Source: Thermoplasmatales archaeon SW_10_69_26 (GTDB taxonomy: Archaea > Thermoplasmatota > SW-10-69-26). Taken from it: 64,000 nt of DNA. The DNA lies in NCBI GenBank assembly GCA_003009755.1, contig PXUB01000042.1, positions 730 to 64,729 of the forward strand, written 5' to 3'. A model generated the notes under the pieces. It saw only the letters and a list, made by a program, of their open reading frames with translations, had not been told where the DNA came from and ran no database searches. Shown piece by piece: positions 1 through 8,392 of this stretch. Made by a program: the position numbers and the translations under genes. Numbering within the stretch: the first letter of the stretch is position 1; every line of letters starts with the position of its first letter.

Positions 1-2
1 CG

Positions 3-92
3 CTGGACTACCAGACTCCAAGCGAAGTGTACCTGGCAGGGTTGATCACAGAGGAGGGCGTGTACAGGCTCGTCAACGAGGTCCCTGGATAG
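3..92 (+). CDS. C-terminal end of an integrase-core transposase (cut by window edge)
   Basis: The first 90 bases form an open frame of 29 codons ending in TAG, with the rest of the gene outside the window. The peptide contains LDYQTPSEVY, which matches the L-x-Y-x-T-P-x-E-V-Y signature at the extreme C-terminus of DDE (rve) transposases of IS3/IS481 type. The catalytic residues would lie upstream and cannot be seen. I see no obvious terminal inverted repeat between the stop codon and the next gene at 121. It could be the end of an intact insertion sequence or a remnant. Confidence 0.6.
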   Translation: MDYQTPSEVYLAGLITEEGVYRLVNEVPG

Positions 93-120
93 TACAGTGC
101 CAGCGGACGGCGTGCGGGGG

Positions 121-732
121 TCACCCAGGGTCAGGTGGCGAGGCCGGCCCCAGCTCCGCGTAGAAGACCCGGTGGCTGAACGTGACCTGGTAGCTGTTCG
201 AGCCGTCGGGTTCGGTCTCGAGATCCGGAGCCTCCGAGACCGGGCGACGCCCCGGGGCGTCCTCGAGGCTGACCTGGATCTCCCAGGTGCCCTGCCCCTC
301 CTCGCTGGCTGCCTGGTCGACCTGCTGGCGAGCCATCGAGCGGTTGACGGCCTCCACGACGTCGAGCTGGGGGACCGGGCGGAGCTCGAGGGCGGTCTCG
401 ATCGTCTCGTTGCGCGAGGTGTTCGTGATCGGGGTCCCGTTCGGCGGCCGGACCTCCATGCGGAACTCGTCCGGTTCGCCGACGTCGTCGGTCCAGTTCA
501 GGCGGACCGTGACCTCGGTGACGTTCGCGCGAGACAGCTCGAAGGTGTGGGTCCGGTTGCGGTCCTCCTCGAGCTCGCCCTCCTGGACCGTCGCGGGCCC
601 CTCCTCGAGGGACCACTCGACACCGTAGGCCAACGCCGTCGCGTCGGCATCCCCGCCGGTGAAGGCCAACACCGCGACCAAACCGGCCAGCAGCGCGAGC
701 GCGGCCGCGCCGAGCCAGACCCGACGGTCCAT
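121..732 (-). CDS. exported, membrane-anchored protein of unknown function
   Basis: This 203-residue protein has one N-terminal hydrophobic segment (about residues 6-25, LGAAALALLAGLVAVLAF) followed by a soluble acidic domain rich in N-x-S/T sequons (NRT, NVT, NWT, NGT, NTS, NET, NRS), as in archaeal cell-surface glycoproteins. It therefore probably sits outside the membrane on an N-terminal anchor or uncleaved signal. I recognise no family; the middle looks like a beta-rich jelly-roll or discoidin-like fold, but that is only an impression. It lies downstream of thiL on the same strand with about 48 bases between them and could be cotranscribed. Its function is unknown. Confidence 0.6.
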   Translation of the reverse strand: MDRRVWLGAAALALLAGLVAVLAFTGGDADATALAYGVEWSLEEGPATVQEGELEEDRNRTHTFELSRANVTEVTVRLNWTDDVGEPDEFRMEVRPPNGTPITNTSRNETIETALELRPVPQLDVVEAVNRSMARQQVDQAASEEGQGTWEIQVSLEDAPGRRPVSEAPDLETEPDGSNSYQVTFSHRVFYAELGPASPPDPG

Positions 733-780
733 CGTCGTCGTCGATGGGTAGGGGGCCCTTCAACCTTGACCCAGGGGCGG

Positions 781-1725
781 TCACTCGGTCGCGAACCGGT
801 GCTCGAAGCCGCGGCCCAGCTCGATCGTCTCGTCCTCGCGCACGAGATCGGCGCCGGCCCCCTCCTGGACGCGCCCCACGACGGCAGCCTCGAGGCCTCG
901 CTCGGCCAACGCCGACAGGAGGCCCTCGGTCTCGGAAGCGGCGACCGTCGCCGCCAACTCGTAGTCTCCACCGGTCGAAAGCGCGTGCGCGAGCCCGCTT
1001 TCGATTCCGCTCGCCCAGGCGTGCAGCGGCACCTGGTCGGCCTCGAGCTGCACGCTCACGTCGGAGGCGTCGGCGATCGCCGTCGCCGCGTCAGCCAGGC
1101 CATCCGACAGATCCATCGCGCACCGAGCCCCCGCCTCGCGGAGCACCTGACCGGCCTCCAGCCGCAGCTCGGGCACCAGCGGGTCGGCCTCGTCGGCGTC
1201 CCCGCCCTCCCGGATCCGGTCCAGGGCAGCGCCGGCGCCGCCCAGCGGACCGGTCACGATGACGGCATCGCCGGGCCGGGCTTCGGTGCGGATCATCGCC
1301 TCGCCCGAAGGACAGGTGCCCAGCGCGGTGACCGTCACCGTCAGCTCCTCGCGCGGCTTTGTGTCCCCGCCGAGGACCTCGCCGCCGGCCGTCTCGACGC
1401 GGGTCGCGATCGCCTCCCCCAACGCCACCACGGTGGCGCGGTCGAGATCGGTGGGGATCCCGTAGGCGGCCAACACGCCGACGAGGTCGGCGCCGGCCGA
1501 GGCGAGGTCGGCCAAGGCCGCGCCCGCCGCCAGCCGCCCGGCGCCCTCGGCCCCCACGCCCTCGGGGAAGTGCGTGGCCTGTGCGAACCCGTCGACCGTG
1601 GCGATCAGGTCCTCCGCGCCGAAAGGCACCACCGCGCAGTCGGAGACGAACCCCGTCTCGTTGCGCTGCGAGCGCAGCCCCGCCGTGAGCTGGTTGATCA
1701 GCGTGCGCTCGGCGTCCTCGGGCAC
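781..1725 (-). CDS. thiL: thiamine-monophosphate kinase
   Basis: ThiL phosphorylates thiamine monophosphate with ATP to give thiamine diphosphate, the last step of cofactor synthesis. The protein follows the AIR-synthase/PurM-like two-domain plan. The N-terminal part contains DCAVVPFGAEDLIATVDGF and the metal-binding GGDTKPREELTVTVTALG; the C-terminal part contains MDLSDGLADAATAIAD and LSTGGDYELAATV, both typical of ThiL. I chose GTG at 1725, two bases after the ferredoxin stop, giving 314 residues, the usual family length; a longer frame upstream only shadows the ferredoxin gene. Its tight spacing to the ferredoxin indicates an operon. Confidence in the family is high, in the start moderate. 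Confidence 0.9.
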   Translation of the reverse strand: MPEDAERTLINQLTAGLRSQRNETGFVSDCAVVPFGAEDLIATVDGFAQATHFPEGVGAEGAGRLAAGAALADLASAGADLVGVLAAYGIPTDLDRATVVALGEAIATRVETAGGEVLGGDTKPREELTVTVTALGTCPSGEAMIRTEARPGDAVIVTGPLGGAGAALDRIREGGDADEADPLVPELRLEAGQVLREAGARCAMDLSDGLADAATAIADASDVSVQLEADQVPLHAWASGIESGLAHALSTGGDYELAATVAASETEGLLSALAERGLEAAVVGRVQEGAGADLVREDETIELGRGFEHRFATE

Positions 1726-1727
1726 GG

Positions 1728-1925
1728 TCAGTCCTCGTCCTCGGTGGGCGGCCACGTCTGTGAGGTCAACGCCCCGGTCGGGCAGGCCTTCACGCACAGA
1801 TCGCACTCGATGCAGGCCTCCGTGATGTCGACGTCGCCGCGCCACAGCTCGACCGCGTCCACGGGGCACACGCCGACGCAGCCCCCGCAGTCGGTGCAAA
1901 GCTCACGGTGGAACTCCGGGATCAC
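1728..1925 (-). CDS. 2[4Fe-4S] ferredoxin
   Basis: This 65-residue protein has two classical cluster motifs, CTDCGGCVGVCP and CIECDLCVKACP, so it binds two [4Fe-4S] clusters and acts as a soluble low-potential electron carrier. The length is normal for a minimal bacterial-type ferredoxin with a short acidic tail. The start is GTG at 1925. A box A-like sequence centred near 1953 lies about 27 bases upstream, so the mRNA is probably leaderless. The stop is directly followed by the start of thiL, which suggests cotranscription, although no functional link between the two is known to me. Confidence 0.9.
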   Translation of the reverse strand: MIPEFHRELCTDCGGCVGVCPVDAVELWRGDVDITEACIECDLCVKACPTGALTSQTWPPTEDED

Positions 1926-1948
1926 GAGCAGGGGAATCCGGTTCCCGC

Positions 1949-1957
1949 GGTTAAGGG
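1949..1957 (-). promoter_or_regulatory. box A-like promoter element of the ferredoxin-thiL operon
   Basis: On the minus strand this reads CCCTTAACC and its centre lies about 27 bases upstream of the GTG at 1925, the spacing expected when transcription starts at the first base of the start codon. The same CTTAA core recurs upstream of other genes in this window. Confidence 0.5.
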
Positions 1958-1969
1958 TGTAGGGGTCTG

Positions 1970-3025
1970 CTATGGGTGATGGGCGAACGACGGGGCGGTG
2001 ACGTACTCGTAGAACAGCGGCGGCACGTGGTCTGCCGGCCCGAGACAGGCGCCGTCCCGGGCCTCGTTGTGATCGTCCTTCACGCAGATGTAGACCTCCG
2101 CGTCCTCGTGGACGTGGTCGTGATCCTGGTCGGCCAGGCGAAGGGACGTCGGCAACGGCTCACCTGGGTCCCGGTCGTCGGTGTCGAGGGTCCGGGTCTG
2201 CCAGGAGACCTCGGGCCCGAGACCCGCGCGGTCCTGTCCGTCGTAGGTGAGGTCGGCGTCGCGGACGTGGGCGCTCTCGACGAGGGTGTCTTGGTCGCGG
2301 TCGGGGCCGAAGGCTGCTCGTGTCGGGACCGGTTCCAGGTCGACCGGGCCAGCCGGCACGGCGTCGTCCCCGTCGTCGGGATCCACGTCCCGTTTGACTT
2401 GTCGGTGGGGCGGGTTGAAGTACGGCTCCCCGCCGCGGACGTGCAGGCAGACCTCGCTGGTCGCGATCTCCGCGTAGGCCGGATAGCCGTCGCCGTCCTC
2501 GTCCACCGGGCTGGCGATCCCGACCAGATTGAGCCCGCGACAGACGATCGAAGCCAGGGTTGGTGGACGATCCGGATCCTCGTCGCTCCCGTAAGGGGCC
2601 ACGTCGTAGGGAAGCGACAACGAGGGGCCGTCGGTCACGTTCGCCACCGCCCGTCCGGGATCAATGCGGACGAGGTCGAAGCTGGCGTCGGCCTCTACAG
2701 GTAGCCCGTCCCCGTCGCTGTCGGTGCCTCGGCGGACCTCGGTTGGGAGGAGCAAGCCGACGGGGCCCTCCGGCTCGTACTCGGTGAGGCTCTCGCATCC
2801 CCCGGCGTTCTCGAGGGCTCGGACCAGGTTCCGGCCCGCCTCGTTCGAGCAGATCCGCTCCTCGATCGCGTCCGGTACGTCGTCACCGTCGCTGTCTTCG
2901 CTTGCAGCCGAGGAGGCCCCGCCCAAGCCGATCGGGGTGAAGACAGCGACCGCCAAGATCCCGACGACAAGAGGACGGGAAGAGGCCGACATGGCGATGG
3001 GCCGAACCGTCGCCGAACGTTTCAT
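1970..3025 (-). CDS. exported acidic protein with calcium-loop-like DxDxDG repeats
   Basis: The 351-residue protein starts with a basic N-terminus and a hydrophobic signal segment (about residues 18-40). The mature part is strongly acidic and contains several aspartate loops of thrombospondin type 3/dockerin-like form: EDSDGDDVPDAIEE, TDSDGDGLP, VDEDGDGYPAYAE, DRDQDTLVES and DQDHDHVHEDAE. Such loops bind Ca2+ and often stiffen secreted archaeal proteins. Six or more cysteines could form disulfides outside the cell. No catalytic domain is visible. It is divergent from the lipoate ligase gene, with which it shares an intergenic promoter region. The structural role is inferred from the repeats only. 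Confidence 0.65.
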   Translation of the reverse strand: MKRSATVRPIAMSASSRPLVVGILAVAVFTPIGLGGASSAASEDSDGDDVPDAIEERICSNEAGRNLVRALENAGGCESLTEYEPEGPVGLLLPTEVRRGTDSDGDGLPVEADASFDLVRIDPGRAVANVTDGPSLSLPYDVAPYGSDEDPDRPPTLASIVCRGLNLVGIASPVDEDGDGYPAYAEIATSEVCLHVRGGEPYFNPPHRQVKRDVDPDDGDDAVPAGPVDLEPVPTRAAFGPDRDQDTLVESAHVRDADLTYDGQDRAGLGPEVSWQTRTLDTDDRDPGEPLPTSLRLADQDHDHVHEDAEVYICVKDDHNEARDGACLGPADHVPPLFYEYVTAPSFAHHP

Positions 3026-3080
3026 CGTTCCGACGGGGATCCGCGCAACGCTTTTCCCTCCGCTGGAGCTACCTCTGGGC

Positions 3081-3800
3081 GTGCACCTCGTCCGCGACCG
3101 TCACCGCCGTGGCCCAGACAACATGGCGATCGACGAGGCCCTGCTCGAGCGAGCCGAGCCGATCGTCCGCCTGTACGGCTGGGAGCCGGCCTGCGTCACG
3201 CTCGGCTACCCCCAGGACGAGGACACCGTGGACGAGCAAGCGCTGGCCGACCGCGGTCTGGACCTGGCCCGGCGCCCCACCGGCGGCGGCTCGATCCACC
3301 ACGACGCGACCGAGGTCACGTACGCCGTCGTCCTCCCCACCGACTGGGACGGGCTACCCGGCGACCTCTTCGAGGACTACCGCTACATGAGCCGCGGCGT
3401 GCTCGAGGCTCTCCAGGCGTTGGGCGTCGATGCTAGCTACCGACGCTCGCAGGGCGGCCGGCGTGACTTCTGCTACCTGCGCGAGGCCGGCGTCTCGATC
3501 GTCGACGGCGAGGGCCGCAAGCTGTCCGGGGGCGCCCAACGACGGACGAAGGACGCCGTGCTCCAGCACGGGACCGTGATCGTCGAACGCGACGTCGAGC
3601 TCTTGGCCGACGTCTACGACGAGACCGCCGACGCCATCGAAGCCGGTGTCGGATCGCTGGCGAGCCTGGGTGTCGACGTCGACCGGGGGAGGCTCGTCGA
3701 CGAGCTGCTGGCGGCGTTCGAGCGCACGCTCGCGCCTGCCGAGGTCACCGAGAGCGGGCCCACGGCGCTGGACGAGGGCCTCGCCCGCCCCTCGGCCTAA
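3081..3800 (+). CDS. lplA: lipoate-protein ligase A family protein
   Basis: Members of this BPL/LplA/LipB family activate lipoate (or octanoate) with ATP and transfer it to a lysine of lipoyl domains in 2-oxoacid dehydrogenase complexes or GcvH. Family marks are DNMAIDEALLE near the N-terminus, the RRPTGGGSIHH lipoate-binding motif and GRKLSGGAQRR with the lysine near the active site. I start it at GTG 3081: a T-rich box A-like stretch (about 3052-3055) lies 27 bases upstream, fitting a leaderless mRNA, and the protein (239 residues) then begins just before the conserved region. Bacterial LplA has an extra C-terminal domain that is absent here; many archaea supply it as a separate LplB, which I do not see nearby. 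Confidence 0.88.
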   Translation: MHLVRDRHRRGPDNMAIDEALLERAEPIVRLYGWEPACVTLGYPQDEDTVDEQALADRGLDLARRPTGGGSIHHDATEVTYAVVLPTDWDGLPGDLFEDYRYMSRGVLEALQALGVDASYRRSQGGRRDFCYLREAGVSIVDGEGRKLSGGAQRRTKDAVLQHGTVIVERDVELLADVYDETADAIEAGVGSLASLGVDVDRGRLVDELLAAFERTLAPAEVTESGPTALDEGLARPSA

Positions 3801-4063
3801 CCGTCGCGAGACCGTCGCTCGCCCACGACGAGCGCGCCCGCCAGCACAGCGGTCCCGCCGCCGACGCCGACGGCCGGCACACCGTTGGCTCCGTCCTCGC
3901 CGCCTCGCCGGCCACGAAGCTGCCCTCGGTCTCCGAGCTGGGTGGTGTTCCCGGCCCCGACATGGGCAGCTGGGCCGTGTGCACCGTCGACCGTCAGCGT
4001 GCCCTCGCGCAGCCGAAGGCGTGGAAGCCGTCGGGGCTGCCGCGATCGCCCAGGCTTGCATGG
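3797..4063 (-). pseudogene. possible remnant of an exported protein with a C-terminal membrane anchor
   Basis: The 312 bases between lplA and nth hold an 89-codon open frame on the minus strand without any ATG, GTG or TTG. Its product ends in VGVGGGTAVLAGALVVGERR, a glycine-rich hydrophobic helix followed by arginines, as in the C-terminal anchors of archaeal exported proteins; upstream are GNTTQ and EGTLTVDGAHG. The end overlaps the lplA stop codon. Without a start or signal peptide it looks like the 3' end of a broken gene, but it may be chance. Confidence 0.3.
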
Positions 4064-4112
4064 TCACCGAGCGGGCCTGGCGGTGCAAGAGCCTGGCGGC
4101 AGGCCTGGGAGG

Positions 4113-4781
4113 TCAGCCGTCTGCGCTGGCGGCCGTCCCGTCCTCGAGGAAGGGGTACCCGCTCGGGCACACGTCCAGCAGCCGGCAATCCGAGCACTTG
4201 GGGTTGCGGGCCGAGCACGTCTGCCGGCCGTGCTCGATGAACAGGTGCGTGATGCGCTTCCAGTCCTCCTCGGGCAGCAGCTCCATCAGCTCCCGTTCGA
4301 TCTTGTCCGGCGTCGATCCGTCGACGAGATCCAGCCGTTGGCTGATCCGCTGGACGTGGGTGTCCACGACGACACCCTCGACCTTGCCGAACCCGTGATG
4401 CAGGACGACGTTGGCGGTCTTGCGACCGACGCCTGGCAGGTCGGTGAGCGCGCTCATCGTCTGCGGGACCTCGCCGCCGTGCTCGTCGACGATGATCTGC
4501 GCCGAGCCGATCAAGCGCTCGGCCTTCTGCCGGTAGAACCCCGTCGAGTGCACCAGCTCCTCGACGTTCTCCTGGTCGGCCTCGGCCATGCTCTCGACCG
4601 TCGGGTAAGCCGCGAACAGGTCGGGCGTGACCTTGTTCACCATCTCGTCGGTGCACTGGGCGGAGAGGATCGTGGCCACGAGCAGCTGCCAGCGGTCCTC
4701 GTAGGTCAACGAGATGTCCCAGTCCGGGAACTCGTTCACAAGTTCCTCGCGGACGTGGCGGGCGCGCTCGGCTCGGTCCAC
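4113..4781 (-). CDS. nth: endonuclease III (DNA glycosylase/AP lyase)
   Basis: Nth removes oxidised pyrimidines and cleaves at the abasic site in base-excision repair. The helix-hairpin-helix LPGVGRKTANVVL carries the catalytic lysine, the downstream VDTHVQRIS carries the catalytic aspartate, and the C-terminus has the C-x6-C-x2-C-x5-C loop (CSARNPKCSDCRLLDVC) for a [4Fe-4S] cluster. GTG at 4781 is preferred because a box A-like TTTAA (4806-4810) lies about 27 bases upstream; a TTG at 4793 would add four residues. At 222 residues it has normal length. All catalytic residues are present, so it should be active. Confidence 0.93.
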   Translation of the reverse strand: MDRAERARHVREELVNEFPDWDISLTYEDRWQLLVATILSAQCTDEMVNKVTPDLFAAYPTVESMAEADQENVEELVHSTGFYRQKAERLIGSAQIIVDEHGGEVPQTMSALTDLPGVGRKTANVVLHHGFGKVEGVVVDTHVQRISQRLDLVDGSTPDKIERELMELLPEEDWKRITHLFIEHGRQTCSARNPKCSDCRLLDVCPSGYPFLEDGTAASADG

Positions 4782-4803
4782 CGAGCCAGGCAACCCCGTG
4801 AGC

Positions 4804-4813
4804 GGTTTAAGCG
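4804..4813 (-). promoter_or_regulatory. box A-like promoter element of nth
   Basis: On the minus strand the sequence is GCTTAAACCG; its centre is about 27 bases upstream of the GTG at 4781, which fits a leaderless transcript. Confidence 0.45.
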
Positions 4814-4911
4814 CTGTGGTCGGCCGAGCAGGCCCCCCGCGGCGGGAGCGCGCCCTCCCGCGCCGATACGGGCCCCAAGGCTATTTGCTGGTGGGTGGGC
4901 CTGCGGGGGCG

Positions 4912-5259
4912 ATGTCCGAGCTGGACACGCTGTTCGAGCAGCCGGCCGAGCTCGTCGACGCCGTCGGCGGCGAGGAGCTCGTCGTCGAGGCCTTCCGCGA
5001 GATGGTGAAGGACGAGCTCAAGCGCCACATCCGGGAGACGCTGGACGAGAACCCGGAGCTGCGGGACGAGGTCAAGGACGCCGTCGGCCGCTACTTCGAG
5101 GCCAAGGTCGCCCAGACGCTGGCCATGGTCGCGCTCGCCAAGGCCGGCACGAAGGTGTCGTTGGCGTCCCTGCCGGATCAGCTGCAAGGCCAGGTCGGCG
5201 AGGATATCGCCCAGACGCTGGAGAAGGATCTCGCGCGCGTTCTCGAAGAGAGCCTGTAG
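4912..5259 (+). CDS. small acidic helical protein of unknown function
   Basis: The 115-residue product starts MSELDTLFEQPAELVDAVGG and is predicted from its heptad-like leucine spacing to be almost entirely alpha-helical, with many glutamates and lysines and no cysteines, signal peptide or membrane segment. A mid-region KDELKRHIRETLDENPELRD could be amphipathic. I do not recognise the family. The gene stands alone between divergent nth and convergent topA. A longer in-frame start exists upstream but would run through the nth promoter region, so the ATG at 4912 is preferred. Confidence 0.6.
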   Translation: MSELDTLFEQPAELVDAVGGEELVVEAFREMVKDELKRHIRETLDENPELRDEVKDAVGRYFEAKVAQTLAMVALAKAGTKVSLASLPDQLQGQVGEDIAQTLEKDLARVLEESL

Positions 5260-5443
5260 GCTCCCGCTGGCCGGCAACCAAGCAGGGTTCGCGAGGGGGA
5301 GGCCTCCACCGGCCAGCCGGGCGCTCCCGTGAAGCGGCCGTCCTCTTCCTCGGGCTCCGTCGGGAACCTTCTCTTCCCCTTTCCTCGCCCCCCTGCCGGG
5401 GATCGCTGCCGCCAGGCCGAGAGCTCCGATCGCCCGGTCCCGG

Positions 5444-7642
5444 CTAGGGATCCTGAGGCAGGTCGATCTCGGTCGCCTCGTCGAAGTCCCCCTCGTCCAG
5501 CGCCGCCAGCTGGTCTCTCGTCTGCCGCCAGACCTTCTCCACGCGGGTGAGATCCTGGCGCTGGTAGCGCATCCGCGGGGGTTGGCCTTCGCCGCCCGCC
5601 AGCGGGAAAAGCCCCTCGTCGCAAAGCTCCTCGAAGAGCTCGTCCGGCAGGCGAGCCCCGCGCATGTACACGAAGAACCGGTGCACGTCGACGCCGCCGG
5701 CTTCGGCCTCGTGGATGCCCGACAGCTCGATGCGTGCCACGCGTTCGTCGAGCAGCTTGTCGATCCACTCGCTGGCCTTCGCCTTGGAGGAGCGGGCTTC
5801 GTCGGGCACGTCGATGCCGGTCTGCTCGGACAGGCGGTCGAGGTGCTCGAGCTGGGCCGGCGTCGGGTGGTCGCCCTCCAGCCAACCCTCGTCGAGCGTG
5901 CGCTGGTAGGGAGCCTCCAGCCAGTCGAACTCCTCCTCGAGGAACGCGTGGTAGCTGAGCTCGCCCTCGGCGATCGCGTCGAGGGCCTCCTCCATGCGGG
6001 CCGTGTACTCGTAGTCGATCACGCGCGAGTAGCTTTCGCGCAGGTAGTCGACCAGCCGACGGCCCTTGTCCGTGGGGCGAAGCGTGCCGCTTCGCTTGCG
6101 CACGTAGCCGGCGCCGTCGCCGCGGGACTTGATGCGTTCCAGCGTCTGCCCGTACGTCGACGGGCGACCGATGCCGCGCTCCTTGAGCTCGGACACCAGC
6201 CGCCCCTCCCGGTAGCGGGCCGGCGGGTAGGTCCGCCGCGGCTCGGGGTAGGCCCGCTCCAGCGCGAGCTCGTGACCGGTCTCGAGCTCCGGCACGTCGA
6301 CCTCCTCGTACCGGTACCCGGGCTCCATCGTGCTCGCCAGCGGATCCTCGAGGTGGTCGTCGTACAGCGTCAGGAAGCCGGGATCGGTCAGCTCGTGCCC
6401 GCGAGCCTCAGCCGCGTGGCCGGCCGCGTCCAGATCGAGGATCGTCGTGCGGTACACGGCGGCCTGCATCTGGCTGGCGAGGAACCGCCAGTAGATCAGC
6501 CGGTACAGCTCGAACAGCTCCGGGTCGAGATCGTCCTCGAGGTTCTCCGGCCAGACGTCGGGATCCTCGGGCTCGGTGGGGCGGATCGCCTCGTGGGCGT
6601 CCTGAGCGCCGGCGCCCTGGTTCCACCGCCGCCCGCTGTACAGCTCCTCGCCGAAGGCTTCGCGCTGGTCGAGGGCCGACTTGGCGCGGTTGAGGGCCTC
6701 CGGGGAGACACGCGTGGAGTCGGTGCGCATGTAGGTGATGAGCGCGCGCTCGGTGCCGTCGATCTCGACGCCCTCGTAGAGCCGCTGGGCGAGCTCCATC
6801 GTCTCCTCGGGGGAGAGGTTCAGCGGCTGCCCGTCGGCGGCGTTCTGCAGGGTGTCGGTCGTGAACGGCGGCGGCGGCACGAGCTCGTCCTCGGGGTCGA
6901 CCTCGCACCACTGGACCGTGAGGCTGCCGGCCTCCGCCAGCGCCTCGACCCGATCGGTGACCTCGTCCCACGCGTCCTCCTCGATCTCGCCGTCGAGGTC
7001 GGCCGTCAACGGTTGCGGTTCCTCGGCGTCCTCGGGCTCGTGGAGGACGCGAGCGTGCAGGGTCCAGTACTCGCGCGGCTCGAAGTCCTCGATCTCCTGC
7101 TCGCGGTCGACGACGAGCCCGACCGCCGGGCTCTGCACGCGGCCCACGCTGGGGGCCCGCGGGCCCTCGGGATCGTACTTCACCATGTCGGAGAGGATGA
7201 ACCCGATCAGACGGTCGAGCACGCTCCGGGCGCGTTGGGCCTCGACCAGGTCCTCGTCCACACCGCGGGGCTCCTCGAGGGCGTCCTGGATCGCCGAGTA
7301 CACGATCGCGTTGAACGTGATCCGGTGGATCTCGGCGTCCGACGGGACGGCGGTCTCGAGGATGTCGGCCGCGATCGCCTCCCCCTCGCGGTCGGGGTCC
7401 GGGGCGAGGTAGACCTCGTCGGCGCCCTGCAGCTCCTCGCGCAGACGCGCAACCTGGCTGTCGCCGCGCCGGCGGATCGGCTGCATCTCGTAGCTGAACC
7501 CGGCCTCCACGTCCACGCCCAACCGATCGTTGGGCAGATCGCGGATGTGGCCGCCGCAGGCGATGACCTCGTACTCCCCGCGGACCAGGCGGCGGATCGT
7601 GCGCGTCTTCGCGCCCGACTCCACGACGATGACCCGGCGCAT
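5444..7642 (-). CDS. topA: DNA topoisomerase I (type IA)
   Basis: The enzyme relaxes negative supercoils by passing a strand through a transient 5'-phosphotyrosine break. The N-terminal Toprim domain shows VVESGAKTRTI and DPDREGEAIAAD (metal-binding acidic residues); the active-site motif ALITYMRTDSTRVSPEA contains the catalytic tyrosine near residue 310; GIGRPSTYGQTLERI is another family block. There are no C-terminal zinc fingers, unlike Escherichia coli TopA, and the protein ends in an acidic tail (732 residues). Its ATG follows immediately on the stop codon of the 61-residue gene upstream (TAGATG), so the two are cotranscribed. Confidence 0.93.
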   Translation of the reverse strand: MRRVIVVESGAKTRTIRRLVRGEYEVIACGGHIRDLPNDRLGVDVEAGFSYEMQPIRRRGDSQVARLREELQGADEVYLAPDPDREGEAIAADILETAVPSDAEIHRITFNAIVYSAIQDALEEPRGVDEDLVEAQRARSVLDRLIGFILSDMVKYDPEGPRAPSVGRVQSPAVGLVVDREQEIEDFEPREYWTLHARVLHEPEDAEEPQPLTADLDGEIEEDAWDEVTDRVEALAEAGSLTVQWCEVDPEDELVPPPPFTTDTLQNAADGQPLNLSPEETMELAQRLYEGVEIDGTERALITYMRTDSTRVSPEALNRAKSALDQREAFGEELYSGRRWNQGAGAQDAHEAIRPTEPEDPDVWPENLEDDLDPELFELYRLIYWRFLASQMQAAVYRTTILDLDAAGHAAEARGHELTDPGFLTLYDDHLEDPLASTMEPGYRYEEVDVPELETGHELALERAYPEPRRTYPPARYREGRLVSELKERGIGRPSTYGQTLERIKSRGDGAGYVRKRSGTLRPTDKGRRLVDYLRESYSRVIDYEYTARMEEALDAIAEGELSYHAFLEEEFDWLEAPYQRTLDEGWLEGDHPTPAQLEHLDRLSEQTGIDVPDEARSSKAKASEWIDKLLDERVARIELSGIHEAEAGGVDVHRFFVYMRGARLPDELFEELCDEGLFPLAGGEGQPPRMRYQRQDLTRVEKVWRQTRDQLAALDEGDFDEATEIDLPQDP

Positions 7643-7828
7643 CTACTCCCCCTGGATCTCTTCCTCGGTCAACCGACCGAGCATCATCTTGCAGAGGTTC
7701 TTGTACCCGATGCGCCGGTTGCGGTCGACCAGGTCCACCAGGTCCTCGAAGGCCTGCGGGTGCTTCATCTCGAAGGCCTCGACCTCGTGCAGGGCGCGCA
7801 ACAGCTCCTCGTCCGACGCGGCAGGCAT
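7643..7828 (-). CDS. 61-residue protein of unknown function, cotranscribed with topA
   Basis: The product starts MPAASDEELLRALHEVEAFE and is acidic and probably helical, ending in LGRLTEEEIQGE. It has no cysteines or membrane segment. Its stop codon directly abuts the topA start, which supports translation coupling and argues that it is a real gene. I do not recognise a family; a role connected with topoisomerase I is possible only from position. Confidence 0.6.
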   Translation of the reverse strand: MPAASDEELLRALHEVEAFEMKHPQAFEDLVDLVDRNRRIGYKNLCKMMLGRLTEEEIQGE

Positions 7829-7878
7829 CGAACCCCCTCAGCGAGGAGGGGCGATAAAAGCACCGGCGTCCTGTCCCG

Positions 7879-8097
7879 TCACTCGTCCCCGTCGTCGGGT
7901 TCCTCGGACGCCTCCTCGAGCTGGGCCTGCAGCTCTTCGCGGATGCGCTTGGCGTCCTCGAGGCTGTCGGCCTCGATCACGAACGAGCCCTCGTAGCCGC
8001 ACTCCCGGCACTTGTGTCGCTGCCCGAGCGGGGTGAGGTGGTCGGCGTGCACCTCGTGGGACCCGCATCGGGGGCACAACCGGAGGCGAGGCTCCAT
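7879..8097 (-). CDS. small zinc-ribbon protein
   Basis: This 72-residue protein has two cysteine knuckles, CPRCGS and CRECGY, separated by about 22 residues, a typical zinc ribbon as in TFIIS-like or rubredoxin-like small archaeal proteins. The C-terminal part (ADSLEDAKRIREELQAQ) is helical and acidic. It is probably a nucleic-acid- or protein-binding adaptor, but no partner can be named. It lies in a same-strand run of small genes between the winged-helix regulator and topA. Confidence 0.75.
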   Translation of the reverse strand: MEPRLRLCPRCGSHEVHADHLTPLGQRHKCRECGYEGSFVIEADSLEDAKRIREELQAQLEEASEEPDDGDE

Positions 8098-8137
8098 GGG
8101 ATGGGAACGGAGGCCACCGCTTTCAGGTTGGCGGCAC

Positions 8138-8383
8138 TCAGGTGTACATCGCGTCGTCTTCGTCGTCGAACGTGTCCTCGCCGGCCTGCTCGAGGACGTC
8201 GATCTTCAGGACGAGATGCGTGGGCACCAGCCGCTTGCCGTCGTCGGTCTCCAGCACCATCGCGTCGACGCTCCCCATCGAGGTGATGCCCTGGAAGGTG
8301 GCCTCGACCTCGAAGTTGTCCTCCCGCGTGCGGACGCTGGTGACCCGGTAGCGGGATCCTTGCGTGAGGTTGAAGTCGCTCAT
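8138..8383 (-). CDS. 81-residue beta-rich protein of unknown function
   Basis: The sequence (starting MSDFNLTQGSRYRVTSVRTR) alternates short beta-like stretches and turns, with an acidic tail EDTFDDEDDAMYT. The pattern is reminiscent of small SH3- or Sm-like barrels, but I cannot assign it. It sits 9 bases after the regulator gene and 40 bases before the zinc-ribbon gene, so the three are probably one transcript. Confidence 0.6.
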   Translation of the reverse strand: MSDFNLTQGSRYRVTSVRTREDNFEVEATFQGITSMGSVDAMVLETDDGKRLVPTHLVLKIDVLEQAGEDTFDDEDDAMYT

Positions 8384-8392
8384 CGCGGGTCC

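Noticed and set aside
60-71. GTGTACAGGCTC near the window start as a CarH/LitR operator
   Set aside because: It lies inside the transposase coding sequence and differs from the motif in the last bases; coding explains it.
97-1962. Long plus-strand open frame opposite thiL and the ferredoxin, and similar long frames at 5582-7996, 14593-17277 (upstream part), 41641-44112, 45576-48497 and 53911-55782
   Set aside because: High G+C makes antisense frames long. Their products are Arg/Ala/Pro-rich shadows, whereas the opposite strand carries recognised families.
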